Shown: one piece after another, positions 8,901 through 16,721 of the stretch
Layout of the letters: every line of letters begins with the position of its first letter
Numbering within the stretch: the first letter of the stretch is position 1
Assembly (NCBI RefSeq): GCF_030686155.1
Contig: NZ_JAUPEV010000001.1
Location: 186,001-250,000 of the forward strand
Direction: 5' to 3'
DNA from: Helicobacter_J cappadocius
Lineage (GTDB): Bacteria; Campylobacterota; Campylobacteria; Campylobacterales; Helicobacteraceae
DNA length: 64,000 nucleotides
Made by a program: the position numbers and the translations under genes
Notes under the pieces: generated by a model
Told to the model about the DNA's origin: nothing
What the model saw: only the letters and a program-made list of their open reading frames with translations
The model's database searches: none

Positions 8901-9083
8901 TGCACCTCTTAATTCTCTTCTAGGCAAAGCAAGAGACTTCCCATCTTCTGGATTTTCTGCTCTAGTGAAGAGTCTCACACCAGAAGCTATAATATTGCCT
9001 TTTCCTTGAATTTGTTCTTCAACCTCAACTAAACTCCAACCAATTGATGAAATACCAATATCTAATCCTAAAATCTTTATCAT
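5982..9083 (-). CDS. cas9: CRISPR-associated endonuclease Cas9, type II-C
   Basis: 1033 residues, compact like other II-C enzymes (C. jejuni Cas9 is 984). RNA-guided double-strand DNA nuclease. Visible parts: RuvC-I ILGLDIGISSIGW with Asp8; Arg-rich bridge helix ~55-75 (RRELRGARRANKRKKAR); REC lobe; RuvC-II KIHIEFTRD with Glu515; HNH core LQVDHIYPLSRS with Asp594-His595 and Asn618; RuvC-III THLHHFQDSLIIA with His749 and Asp752; then the PAM-interacting end. All catalytic residues are present, so both cleavage activities should be intact. The start has only a weak GGAT ribosome site, inherited from a duplicated ilvH tail just upstream. The operon reads cas9-cas1-cas2 toward the array. Confidence 0.97.
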   Translation of the reverse strand: MIKILGLDIGISSIGWSLVEVEEQIQGKGNIIASGVRLFTRAENPEDGKSLALPRRELRGARRANKRKKARVKQIKILLSKYLNIDLKDIIPENESLPDIFTTTKAFLSPWELRSEGLDRKLDDKEFFRVLLHIAKRRGYNDCMQSQKDEKENKIILKSIKSNRDEMQRLGYRSVGEMMCKEYFLKERCKGEFKGVRNKAKDSKDGYQHSVGRRDLQEEVKILFDSQRSFGNQKATQELEELFNKIAFYQRDLKSFESMVGKCQFYSEEKRASKCCYSAEEFINLTKIINTLAYIGEITKEVFSQEMIELILNKAKSLKTGVSYRELRKILKLENYPSIVFKDNALDYTQKDTEKKIFISFPKFHKLKEYLSDFEEEFNALEVQTLDEIANIIAFNRSEKTIKEKISKLPISKSMQEKLSLNQLGFDKTLALSLKAIYKISPLMKEGKRYDEAIELSGLLELCTKNVKKGLLPPLAQTDFADTLNPVVNRAISQYRKVVNAVIKKYGRLHKIHIEFTRDVGKSFNDRQKIKKEQDANRKLNDEAKNLCQEFGLEVNGRNILKVKLWKRQDEFCIYSGKKIEIEDLKEENKLQVDHIYPLSRSLDDSQNNKVLVFTAQNQLKRNKTPYEWIGSDEAKWEELRKRINAISKLPRNVKKKIMNTAFIDKNIGSRGEFLTRNLVDTGYINRLVSQYTSQYLEFLPLDISEDTSIQAGSKGSKKHILTMSGGLTSILRHYWGLDSKNRETHLHHFQDSLIIALATDANIKSLSNYLKSKEERYRDSKEKAKEIYENTQKFKKPSIEPLEDFRSKLEAATKTIFVSRASRRNVTGALHEQTIRKRTEYYASYGREEGVKKAIELGKIREINGGIVDNGEMIRTDIFRSKDKGKYYVIPIYTYDFAIGRLPNKAIVQGKDKSGVIKDWLEMDENYEFCFSLFKDDLVQIQQKGMDKSIYAYYVGASSSTGTLSFRHHSNLVSSDEKEFFKEKSSGFLAESCGIQNLKIFKKCIVSVLGEISEAPLEPRRDVRLKTTKKRS

Positions 9084-9140
9084 ATTTGATCCAATGAATA
9101 CCTCTGTAGTGCAACTACACCACTTCTAGCTATTTTTTTA
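9081..9140 (-). pseudogene. Duplicate of the ilvH 3' end upstream of cas9
   Basis: This 60-bp stretch matches 10524-10584 (3' end of ilvH through the ATG of the next gene) at about 84 percent with one gap. Read on the - strand it gives KKIARSGVVALQRY, against KEIVRSGVVALERY at the IlvH C-terminus, but the stop codon is changed and the frame runs to a TGA overlapping the cas9 ATG. The match continues through the ribosome site to the start codon of the downstream gene (cas9 here, the permease there). The permease gene thus lies between two imperfect direct repeats. Confidence 0.8.
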
Positions 9141-9176
9141 ATAGCGACCACATATTTTTGATTCACACTTCAATCC

Positions 9177-10526
9177 TTATTGGTTGAGAATAAAATACCA
9201 TATAAACATACAAAATACAAGTCCACATACCGATACTAGAGTCTGCAAAATCGACCACATCCACAAAGTTTGCTTTAAAGATATCTGAAAAAAGGATTTG
9301 ACCATCCAAAATCCTGCATCATTGATATGACAAAAAAATACTGATCCTGATCCTATTACTAATACAAGCAAAGCACCACTTAATCCACTCATTCCAGTTG
9401 CAAGAGAAGCAATTATTCCTGATGTCGTTGTGGTAGCTACTGTAGCAGAACCTGTTGCCTGACGAATAAGTACAGCAATACACCACGCAAGCAACAATAA
9501 AGAAATATGCGAATCACTCACCATCTTACTGATAGCTTCGCTAATGCCCCCTTGTAATAAAATTTGTTTTAATCCTCCACCAGCACCAATAGTAAGTATC
9601 AAAGCAGCAATGGGAGGAAGATTTTTTTGCAATATATTTCCAGTCTCACTCAAAGACCATTTTGAACTTTTGCCTAACACAAATGCAGCAAATATAACAG
9701 CAATCACCAAAGCCACTAGTGGCTGACCAACAAATGCTGTAAAAATAAGCAACCTAGAATCTGAACCCAACAAAATAGGCATATAGCTATGTAGCGTCAT
9801 CAAAAAGATGGGTAATAATATCACTCCAAAACAAAGAGATAGAGGAGGCAGAGACTTAGAAGTATGTGCAACATTCAATGGTATTGAAATATTTTTGCCT
9901 ATATCGCCCTGCTTAGGAGCAAACCAATAGCTATAAAGTGGTCCTGAAATAATAACAGTGGGTATAGCTATGATAATCCCAACTATCATTGTCAAACCCA
10001 AATCAGCGTGAAGTTCATTAATAGCAATGAGTGGTCCAGGATGAGGTGGAATAAGTGCATGTAAAGTTGTCATACCTGCAAGAGCTGGAATGGCAATCCT
10101 AACAAAAGGAAGATTTGAATGACGCCAGAGGGCAATTATCATTGGCAACATCATTACCAATGCAACTTCAAAGAACAATGGCAAACCAATCACCATTGCA
10201 CAAACTGCAACCATCCAACTAATATAACGTTGGGGAGTATTTTTGAGCAATGCACAAGCAATACATTCAGCTGCTCCAGATTCTGCCAAAATACCACCTA
10301 GCATCGCACCAGCAGCAATTATTAAACCCGTTGCTCCCATTATTTCACCTGCACCCTTAATAAAAGTTGGAAGCAAACTATCAATCTGAAGACCCATCAT
10401 CAATCCAGCAAATAATGCACCAATGAATATTCCAACAAAAGGAGGGATTTTTAGCATACCAATTAATAAAACAATAGCAAGTAGGCTGATACCAACCTCT
10501 ATAATCATTTTATATTCATATGCCAT
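9177..10526 (-). CDS. GntP-family permease (gluconate/organic acid:H+ symporter)
   Basis: About 449 residues, with 12-14 hydrophobic segments. The N-terminal third has the family block GAMLGGILAESGAAECIA, and HALIPPHPGPLIAI corresponds to the conserved HGFLPPHPGP of E. coli gluconate transporters; the end has the GSGSVFFCHINDAGFWMV block. Substrate cannot be fixed: gluconate, other sugar acids or hydroxy acids. I start at the ATG at 10526, six bases after GGAG; an in-frame TTG at 10538 is less likely. It follows ilvH by a few bases and was apparently inserted between ilvH and cas9, since a second ilvH tail follows it. Confidence 0.87.
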   Translation of the reverse strand: MAYEYKMIIEVGISLLAIVLLIGMLKIPPFVGIFIGALFAGLMMGLQIDSLLPTFIKGAGEIMGATGLIIAAGAMLGGILAESGAAECIACALLKNTPQRYISWMVAVCAMVIGLPLFFEVALVMMLPMIIALWRHSNLPFVRIAIPALAGMTTLHALIPPHPGPLIAINELHADLGLTMIVGIIIAIPTVIISGPLYSYWFAPKQGDIGKNISIPLNVAHTSKSLPPLSLCFGVILLPIFLMTLHSYMPILLGSDSRLLIFTAFVGQPLVALVIAVIFAAFVLGKSSKWSLSETGNILQKNLPPIAALILTIGAGGGLKQILLQGGISEAISKMVSDSHISLLLLAWCIAVLIRQATGSATVATTTTSGIIASLATGMSGLSGALLVLVIGSGSVFFCHINDAGFWMVKSFFQISLKQTLWMWSILQTLVSVCGLVFCMFIWYFILNQ

Positions 10527-10538
10527 ATATTGCTCCAA

Positions 10539-11009
10539 TCAATATCTCTCTAATGCAACTACACCGCTCCTAACTATTTCTTTAGGATTGAATCTTTTTA
10601 TCGCTTTTATAAAGCTAGAGATGCGATAGGGTTTGTCAGTAACAGCAACAATAACATATTTTTCATTTGCATTCACAATATGTCCATTGTATGCCCTTGA
10701 GAGCACTTCTATATCTGCAATATTTTCTTCTATAGGTAGCTTCACAAGTGCCATTTCTTTTTCCAAAAAATCATCATTTTCCACCACACTTAAAACCGGG
10801 ATCAGTTTGTGAAGCTGCTTGACTATCTGTTCTAATATCTTTTCATCTCCATCTGTTACGATTGTAACCCTAGAGAGATCTGTATCTGGTATAGGTGCGA
10901 CAGTTAGAGATTCTATATTGTATCCCCTCCCGGCAAAAAGTCCTGATATTCTGGATAAAACGCCGTGTTCATTGATAACATTCACAGAGATAATTCTTCT
11001 TTTTTCCAT
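10539..11009 (-). CDS. ilvH: Acetolactate synthase small (regulatory) subunit
   Basis: 156 residues, the usual length. An N-terminal ACT domain (RRIISVNVINEHGVLSRISGLFAGRGYNIESLTVAP) is the valine-sensing site of the family, followed by the ALS small-subunit C-terminal domain. It activates the catalytic subunit and gives feedback inhibition in valine/leucine/isoleucine synthesis. It begins 10 bp after ilvB and is cotranscribed. Its last ~50 bp are repeated, with changes, just upstream of cas9. Confidence 0.95.
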   Translation of the reverse strand: MEKRRIISVNVINEHGVLSRISGLFAGRGYNIESLTVAPIPDTDLSRVTIVTDGDEKILEQIVKQLHKLIPVLSVVENDDFLEKEMALVKLPIEENIADIEVLSRAYNGHIVNANEKYVIVAVTDKPYRISSFIKAIKRFNPKEIVRSGVVALERY

Positions 11010-11019
11010 CGCCTAATCC

Positions 11020-12714
11020 TTACTCTAGTATCATTTTATTCAAAGCTGCACCGCCTGGAACCATTGGCAGAACATGCTCCATCCTATCAACCACTACATC
11101 AAGCATACACACCATATTTGAGTCTATTGCCTCTATAAATGCTTTTTCAAACTCATCTTTAGTTTTCACGCGATATCCCTTACCTCCAAAAGCTTCTATA
11201 AGCTTAATAAAATCAGGTTGCAAAGATAAGTCTGTGTGTGAAAACCTACTCTCATAAAAAAAACTTTGCCATTGTCTAACCATTCCTAAATAGTTGTTAT
11301 TGAGAATAACATTTATAACAGGTATTTTTTCTTCCACACAAGTCATCAATTCTTGTATATTCATAAGTATCGAGCCATCTCCAGTTATATTGACCACCAC
11401 CTTATTTTCTGCAGCTAGTTTTGCTCCCATACTCGCAGGAAGTCCAAAACCCATCGTTCCCAATCCTCCGCTAGTAATAAACTGCCTAGAGAATTCAAAT
11501 GGATAATACTGTGCTGCCCACATTTGATGTTGTCCTACATCAGTAACAATAAGTGCCTTATCTCCTAAAATACTCCCTATTTTTTCAATCACCCATTGAG
11601 GCTTAAGAACCTCATCGCTATCTTGATATCCAAGCGGATGAAGCTTTTTATATTTATCCAAATGTTCTGACCACTCTTTTATACCATCACTGTCATAGCC
11701 CTCTATCTGAAGTAATTCCAAAATATCTTCACACACGCTCTTAACATCTCCTACAACAGGGAAATTTACATCGATTATTTTGCCAATAGAACTTGGATCT
11801 ATGTCAATATGCACGATTTTAGCGTGTTTGGCAAATTCGCTTACCTTTCCAGTAACCCTATCATCAAATCTCGCTCCAACGCAAATAAGAAAATCACACT
11901 CGCACATCGCCATATTCGCAGCATAACTCCCGTGCATTCCTACCATTCCAAGAAAAAGAGGATGGCTATCAGGCACAATGCCTCTTGCCATCAAAGTTTC
12001 CAAAAAAGGAATTTGGGTTTTTTCTATGAGCTTTTTGATCACATCTGCAGCAGAAGAGATTACAGCTCCTCCGCCAATATAAAACAATGGTTTTTTTGCA
12101 TTCTTAAGCCCTTCTATGACTTTTCTAATTTGTCTTGAATTCCCCTTTGTAGTGGGCTTGTATGTCCTAAGAGAAACTTCGCAAGGATAATCAAAATCTC
12201 CATAAGTAGCACTAATGTCTTTGGGCAAATCCACCAAAACAGGTCCAGGTCTTCCACTTTTGGCAATATAAAAAGCTTCTTTTAAAATTCTAGGCAATTC
12301 ATTGATGCTTTTGACCAAAAAATTATGCTTAGTACAAGGACGAGAAATCCCTACTGCATCAATTTCTTGAAAGGCATCTGTGCCGATTTGAGAAATAGGT
12401 ACCTGACCACTAATAACCACCAAAGGAATAGAATCTGTGTAAGCTGTGGCAATACCTGTTACCGCATTTGTAAAACCTGGTCCTGATGTAATAATCGCCA
12501 CTCCCACTTCCGCAGATGCTCTAGCATAACCATCAGCAGCATGGATTGCTCCTTGTTCATGACGAGTGAGAATATGCTTGAAATGATTTTGTTTGTATAT
12601 TTCATCATAAACATTTAAAACAGCACCACCAGGATAACCAAAAATCACTTTTACACCCTCTAATCTCAAAGCCTCTATAAGCATTTCAGAACCATTCAAT
12701 CGTTTTACTGGCAT
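11020..12714 (-). CDS. ilvB: Acetolactate synthase large (catalytic) subunit
   Basis: 564 residues. ThDP-dependent enzyme condensing two pyruvates, or pyruvate with 2-oxobutyrate. The catalytic Glu is in RHEQGAIHAADGYARAS (Glu53). The central FAD-binding region (PKDI.., VGARFDDRVTGKV) and the C-terminal ThDP/Mg motif GDGSILMN...NNNYLGMVRQWQ are present. It starts the ilvB-ilvH operon and is divergent from pdxJ, sharing an 81-bp promoter region. The partner gene ilvD lies far away at 55473. Confidence 0.96.
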   Translation of the reverse strand: MPVKRLNGSEMLIEALRLEGVKVIFGYPGGAVLNVYDEIYKQNHFKHILTRHEQGAIHAADGYARASAEVGVAIITSGPGFTNAVTGIATAYTDSIPLVVISGQVPISQIGTDAFQEIDAVGISRPCTKHNFLVKSINELPRILKEAFYIAKSGRPGPVLVDLPKDISATYGDFDYPCEVSLRTYKPTTKGNSRQIRKVIEGLKNAKKPLFYIGGGAVISSAADVIKKLIEKTQIPFLETLMARGIVPDSHPLFLGMVGMHGSYAANMAMCECDFLICVGARFDDRVTGKVSEFAKHAKIVHIDIDPSSIGKIIDVNFPVVGDVKSVCEDILELLQIEGYDSDGIKEWSEHLDKYKKLHPLGYQDSDEVLKPQWVIEKIGSILGDKALIVTDVGQHQMWAAQYYPFEFSRQFITSGGLGTMGFGLPASMGAKLAAENKVVVNITGDGSILMNIQELMTCVEEKIPVINVILNNNYLGMVRQWQSFFYESRFSHTDLSLQPDFIKLIEAFGGKGYRVKTKDEFEKAFIEAIDSNMVCMLDVVVDRMEHVLPMVPGGAALNKMILE

Positions 12715-12740
12715 AAAATCTCCTAAAAATCGTTATTCTT

Positions 12741-12750
12741 TATTATAATA
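12741..12750. promoter_or_regulatory. Palindromic -10 region shared by ilvB and pdxJ
   Basis: TATTATAATA is its own reverse complement and contains TATAAT on each strand. It lies 26 bp from the ilvB start on one side and 45 bp from pdxJ on the other. It could serve as the -10 of both divergent genes, which would make their initiation mutually exclusive on one DNA molecule. Confidence 0.5.
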
Positions 12751-12795
12751 TGTTTAAACAAAATTTCAAATTTGTTTTCTCAAATGGAGGCATTA

Positions 12796-13569
12796 ATGAA
12801 GCTAGGATTAAATATCGACCATATTGCTACACTCAGAGAAGCTAGGAAAATTAATGATCCAGACCCCTTGGAAGCGATTTTTGTTGCCAAAAATGCGGGG
12901 GCTAGTCAAATAACAATTCATTTAAGAGAAGATCGTCGTCATATAAACGATGATGATGTAAGAAAAATCGTTCAATCAAGTTTTTTGCCTGTAAATATAG
13001 AATGTGCTTGTGATGAAAAAATAGTCGAATTTTTATGCAACCAAAAACCTTACAAAATCACACTAGTGCCTGAGAAAAGAGAGGAAATTACGACCGAAGG
13101 CGGTCTAGATATCAAAAAATCAGGTTTGAAAGATATTATCAAAGAATTTCAAAAAAATGATATTGAAGTTGCTGTATTTATTGATCCTAATAAAGAAACC
13201 ACTCTTATCTCCAAAGATCTGGGTGTTGATGGGGTTGAATTCCATACAGGGAAGTATGCAAACCTTCATTTGATGCTTTATTCTAACCTTCATAGGACTA
13301 AAAACTGCATAGAAGAATATAATTTTGATAGAAAAACATTAAAATTCAAACTTCAAGAATCTGTCGAAGAGCTTCATCTGTGTACAAATCTAGCAAAAGA
13401 GCTTTCACTAGGGGTTTTTGCCGGACATGGACTCAACTACAACAATGTAGAAGAGATTGTAAAAATCAAAGCTATTAGCGAACTTAATATCGGGCAAAGC
13501 ATCATCGCAAGATCTGTTTTTGTTGGATTAAAAACAGCTATTAGCGATATGGTTGAGCTTATCAAATGA
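12796..13569 (+). CDS. pdxJ: Pyridoxine 5'-phosphate synthase
   Basis: 257 residues, a TIM barrel. It condenses 3-amino-2-oxopropyl phosphate with deoxyxylulose 5-phosphate to make PNP in DXP-dependent vitamin B6 synthesis. The start MKLGLNIDHIATLREAR is the family N-terminus; the ATG at 12796 follows TGGAGG, while an in-frame upstream ATG would add eight unrelated residues. VNIECAC, EKREEITTEGGLD and AGHGLNYNNV are family motifs. It overlaps pdxA by 4 bp. Confidence 0.96.
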   Translation: MKLGLNIDHIATLREARKINDPDPLEAIFVAKNAGASQITIHLREDRRHINDDDVRKIVQSSFLPVNIECACDEKIVEFLCNQKPYKITLVPEKREEITTEGGLDIKKSGLKDIIKEFQKNDIEVAVFIDPNKETTLISKDLGVDGVEFHTGKYANLHLMLYSNLHRTKNCIEEYNFDRKTLKFKLQESVEELHLCTNLAKELSLGVFAGHGLNYNNVEEIVKIKAISELNIGQSIIARSVFVGLKTAISDMVELIK

Positions 13570-14489
13570 AAAAGGTCGCTATTTCTGTCGGGGATATCAA
13601 CGGCGTGGGTATTCACATCGCCCTAAAAGAACATTCAGAAATCAAAAAAATTTGCCATCCTATCTACTGTGCACATCAAGAAGTCTTTGAAAAAGCTTGT
13701 GATATCCTCAAACTAAAAATGCCTAGAGATATGGATTTCTTTCCTCTGGATCAAAATATACCTGATATTTTTCCATCTTCTATCACTTCTCAAAGCGGTA
13801 GATATAGCTATGAAAGTTTTATCAAAGCCTGTGAACTCGCCGATGAAAAAAAGGTTCATAGCATTTGCACCCTACCTATCAACAAAAAATCATGGAGCTT
13901 AGCTAATATATCTGAAATAGGACATACAGAAGTCCTCGCTAAACGCTATCATAGAGATACAATTATGATGCTAGGATGTGAAAAAATGTTTGTAGCTCTT
14001 TTTACTGATCATATTCCATTAAAATCAGTCAGCTCTCATATCACCGCAGAAAAATTGAGTGCTTTTTTGCTGAATTTATATAAAAATCTAAAATTAAAAA
14101 ATGTTCTTGTTTTGGGTGTGAATCCTCATTGTGGAGATGGAGGAATCATAGGAGATGAAGACAAACAAATTAATCTAGCTATCAAAAATGTAAATGAAGC
14201 CATAAAAAAAGAAATATTTATCGGACCCATCCCTCCTGATACGGCTTTTAGTCCAATAAATAGGGAAAAATATCGTTTTTTTGTGAGTATGTATCATGAC
14301 GTAGGATTGGCACCTCTAAAAGCGTTATATTTTTATGATAGTATAAATATAACTTTAAATATTCCGATATTTAGAGTATCTGTAGATCATGGAGTGGCTT
14401 ATGATATAGCCTATAAATCTCAGCCAAACACACAAAGCTACCTCAATGCAATCAATTTGGCAACAAAAAATGGAATCTTTTATGAATAA
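13566..14489 (+). CDS. pdxA: 4-hydroxythreonine-4-phosphate dehydrogenase
   Basis: 307 residues, slightly shorter than the E. coli enzyme. It oxidises 4-phosphohydroxy-L-threonine to give the aminoketone used by PdxJ, the gene just upstream; the ATGA overlap couples them. Motifs: VGDINGVG at the N-terminus, GHTEVLAKRY (metal-ligand His), LGVNPHCGDGG and the late SMYHDVGLAPLKAL with another metal-ligand His. Confidence 0.95.
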   Translation: MKKVAISVGDINGVGIHIALKEHSEIKKICHPIYCAHQEVFEKACDILKLKMPRDMDFFPLDQNIPDIFPSSITSQSGRYSYESFIKACELADEKKVHSICTLPINKKSWSLANISEIGHTEVLAKRYHRDTIMMLGCEKMFVALFTDHIPLKSVSSHITAEKLSAFLLNLYKNLKLKNVLVLGVNPHCGDGGIIGDEDKQINLAIKNVNEAIKKEIFIGPIPPDTAFSPINREKYRFFVSMYHDVGLAPLKALYFYDSINITLNIPIFRVSVDHGVAYDIAYKSQPNTQSYLNAINLATKNGIFYE

Positions 14490-15087
14490 AAATCAACTTG
14501 AAATACTAGAAAAAAAATTTGATAAACAAAAGTCCTATATACAGCAACTTGAAAGTCAAATAAATCTGAAAACTTCCGAGATTGTGGATATTAAAAGTCT
14601 GTTAGAAAAAGCTCATTTGGAAATGAAAAAATTTGATAATGATCTTGATCATATCTTGAACTTTATTTTGATCCTAGAAGATAAAATAAAACATCAAAAA
14701 AATGGCATATCAGGTCTCCAAGACTACATACAAAACGTTATTTTAACAGAAGATAAAAATATGCTCTTTGGGGTTGGCGTAGATAGGAAATTCATCAAGA
14801 ATAAAAGCATTTCTACAATAAAGTATTATCTTTATACCTTTGATTGCTTTATAAAAGAAAGCTACAAACTTGAAAATCTTAAAGTTTCACAAAAAAAAGA
14901 TGCGAGTATCATCATAAAAACCCTTATTGATTACATCAAGATATCTTTCAAAAATAAAAATATACAAATCAAAGGGATCATAGAACTATCCGCTCAGGAT
15001 ATTGAAGAAGTTTTAAGCATAAGATTTTATGGAAACTATAGTATCGAAGAAGAAATTAGGAATTTTATCGCTTTATATAGTCAGTGA
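14482..15087 (+). CDS. Coiled-coil protein of unknown function downstream of pdxA
   Basis: About 201 residues from the ATG at 14482, which overlaps the pdxA stop region; earlier in-frame ATGs at 14446 and 14470 are possible. Residues ~1-65 are strongly heptad-like (EILEKKFDKQKSYIQQLESQINLKTSEI) and predict a coiled coil; the rest is mixed alpha/beta with no motif I recognise. There is no signal peptide or membrane segment. It is the third gene of the pdxJ-pdxA unit and ends in a hairpin shared with the convergent thioesterase gene. Confidence 0.75.
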   Translation: MNKNQLEILEKKFDKQKSYIQQLESQINLKTSEIVDIKSLLEKAHLEMKKFDNDLDHILNFILILEDKIKHQKNGISGLQDYIQNVILTEDKNMLFGVGVDRKFIKNKSISTIKYYLYTFDCFIKESYKLENLKVSQKKDASIIIKTLIDYIKISFKNKNIQIKGIIELSAQDIEEVLSIRFYGNYSIEEEIRNFIALYSQ

Positions 15088-15105
15088 TGATTTGATATCA
15101 TCACT
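15083..15105. terminator. Hairpin shared by two convergent genes
   Basis: AGTGATGAT (15083-15091) and ATCATCACT (15097-15105) pair perfectly around a 5-base loop. It covers the stop codon of the coiled-coil gene and the last codons of the convergent thioesterase gene, so it could end transcription in both directions. Confidence 0.6.
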
Positions 15106-15553
15106 TGTTGAGTCTAGCTTTTCTTCTTTCAATAGCTTTTTCATATCGTCTTTTTTCTGCTGGTGTTGTTGGCTCAAGTGGCGGAATAGGAACTGTTTTT
15201 CCATCAACGACAGCTACCATTGTGAAATAACAGCTATTGCAATGAGTAACGAATTTATTTTTTATATCCTCGCTAATAACTTTGATTCCTACTTCACAAC
15301 TTGTTCTACCTGTATAATTCACACTCGCCAAAAATGTGATAAGCGAACCAATGGGTATGGGATGTTTAAAAATAACACTATCTACGCTCAAAGTAACCAC
15401 GCCTACTCCACAATATCTTGTAGCACAAGCATAAGCAACTTGATCAAGCATTTTCAATAATTCGCCTCCATGCATTACTCCACTAAAATTTGACATACTA
15501 GGGGTTACAAGGACAGACATTGTCAAACTCTTGGTATCAAATACATCTTCCAT
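15101..15553 (-). CDS. Acyl-CoA thioesterase, hotdog fold
   Basis: 150 residues, YciA/BFIT-like single-hotdog thioesterase. NFSGVMHGGELLKMLDQVAYACATRY holds the family's catalytic Asn/His-Gly-Gly-Asp region; TLSVDSVIFKHPIPIGSLI and VNYTGRTSCEVGI follow as in cytosolic acyl-CoA hydrolases. The Lys/Arg-rich C-terminus (EKRRYEKAIERRKARLNK) is usual. It hydrolyses acyl-CoAs, with substrate range unknown. It has its own TATAAT at 15583-15588 on the - strand and an AAGGAAAT ribosome site. Confidence 0.88.
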   Translation of the reverse strand: MEDVFDTKSLTMSVLVTPSMSNFSGVMHGGELLKMLDQVAYACATRYCGVGVVTLSVDSVIFKHPIPIGSLITFLASVNYTGRTSCEVGIKVISEDIKNKFVTHCNSCYFTMVAVVDGKTVPIPPLEPTTPAEKRRYEKAIERRKARLNK

Positions 15554-15582
15554 AATTATTTCCTTATTGAATTTTTCAAAAA

Positions 15583-15588
15583 ATTATA
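15583..15588 (-). promoter_or_regulatory. -10 box of the thioesterase gene
   Basis: TATAAT on the - strand, 30 bp before the thioesterase ATG, preceded by TTGGT. Confidence 0.5.
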
Positions 15589-15665
15589 ACCAAGTATTGC
15601 TAAGAGGAATCAAAAAATATATTTTCTTTTTACAATCCATCTTTTGTAAGAATGAAATAATTCGA

Positions 15666-15671
15666 TATAAT
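15666..15671 (+). promoter_or_regulatory. -10 box of galE
   Basis: TATAAT 27 bp before the galE ATG, followed by an AGGAG ribosome site at 15688-15692. Confidence 0.55.
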
Positions 15672-15697
15672 CAATCTAGTAAAAATCAGGAGTATAA

Positions 15698-16714
15698 ATG
15701 CATCTTTTATTCACAGGAGGGAGTGGTTATATAGGTTCAAACACGGCATTAGAATTTTTGAAAAATACATCTTGTCAAATCAGTATTTTAGATAATTTAA
15801 GCACGGGTTTTATTGAAAACTTTGAATACCTCCAAAATCAATTCAACAATAGGGTTCATCTGATAAAAGCTGATTTATCAGATATCAAAACCCTGGAAGA
15901 TTTATTTATTAATCATCATTTTGATTGTGTTTTACATTTTGGGGCGTCATTAATTGTATCTGAATCTGTTAGCAACCCACTTCTATACTATAGCAATAAC
16001 ACAGTCAATACGACACAACTAATCACTATGTGCCTCAAATATAAAATCAAAAAATTTATATTCTCTTCTACTGCCGCAGTTTATGGAGAGCCTGATGCTA
16101 GATTGATTCCTGTAAATGAATCCGCACCTTTAGCTCCCATAAATCCTTATGGTGCTTCCAAAATGATGAGCGAAAGGATATTGGAAGATACAAGCAAAGC
16201 TTATGACTTTAACTATGTCGCATTGAGATATTTTAATGTTGCAGGTTCAAATATTCAAGATAAATCTTCCTTAGGAGTACTTGGACAAAGGAGTAAAAAT
16301 GCTACTCATTTGATTAAAGTTGCTTGTGAATATGCTCTAGGAAAAAGAAAAAATATCTCTATTTTTGGAGATGATTACCCTACCAAAGATGGGACTTGTA
16401 TTCGCGACTATATCCACATTACAGATTTGGCAAATGCTCATTTACAAGCTTATACATATCTACAAAAATATAAAAAATCCGAGGTTTTTAATGTCGGATA
16501 TTCTCAAGGTTATAGCGTAAAAGAAGTTATAGAAATGGTCAAAAAAATTTCTGGTATAGATTTTAGGGTCGAAATTTCTGCTAGAAGAGCTGGTGATCCT
16601 GCTGTACTTATATCTGATAACAAAAAAATAATGTCTCTAACAGATTGGATACCTAGATACAATGACTTAGCTACTATTATCAAAAGTGCCTATGAGTGGG
16701 AAAAGAAATTATAA
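15698..16714 (+). CDS. galE: UDP-glucose 4-epimerase
   Basis: 338 residues, an extended short-chain dehydrogenase. The N-terminal Rossmann motif is GGSGYIGSNTALEFL, the catalytic SSTAAVYG...NPYGASK supplies Ser and the YxxxK pair, and LRYFNVAG is the family block. It interconverts UDP-Glc and UDP-Gal (or the GlcNAc/GalNAc pair) for surface polysaccharides. It converges on ruvC with overlapping stop codons inside a 20-bp palindrome; both proteins end in KKL. Confidence 0.94.
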   Translation: MHLLFTGGSGYIGSNTALEFLKNTSCQISILDNLSTGFIENFEYLQNQFNNRVHLIKADLSDIKTLEDLFINHHFDCVLHFGASLIVSESVSNPLLYYSNNTVNTTQLITMCLKYKIKKFIFSSTAAVYGEPDARLIPVNESAPLAPINPYGASKMMSERILEDTSKAYDFNYVALRYFNVAGSNIQDKSSLGVLGQRSKNATHLIKVACEYALGKRKNISIFGDDYPTKDGTCIRDYIHITDLANAHLQAYTYLQKYKKSEVFNVGYSQGYSVKEVIEMVKKISGIDFRVEISARRAGDPAVLISDNKKIMSLTDWIPRYNDLATIIKSAYEWEKKL

Positions 16715-16721
16715 TTTCTTT
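16702..16721. repeat. 20-bp perfect palindrome at the galE/ruvC convergent stops
   Basis: AAAGAAATTATAATTTCTTT is its own reverse complement. It encodes -KKL-stop for galE on the + strand and -KKL-stop for ruvC on the - strand. It may act as a weak two-way terminator; the symmetry of the two protein ends follows from it. Confidence 0.85.
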
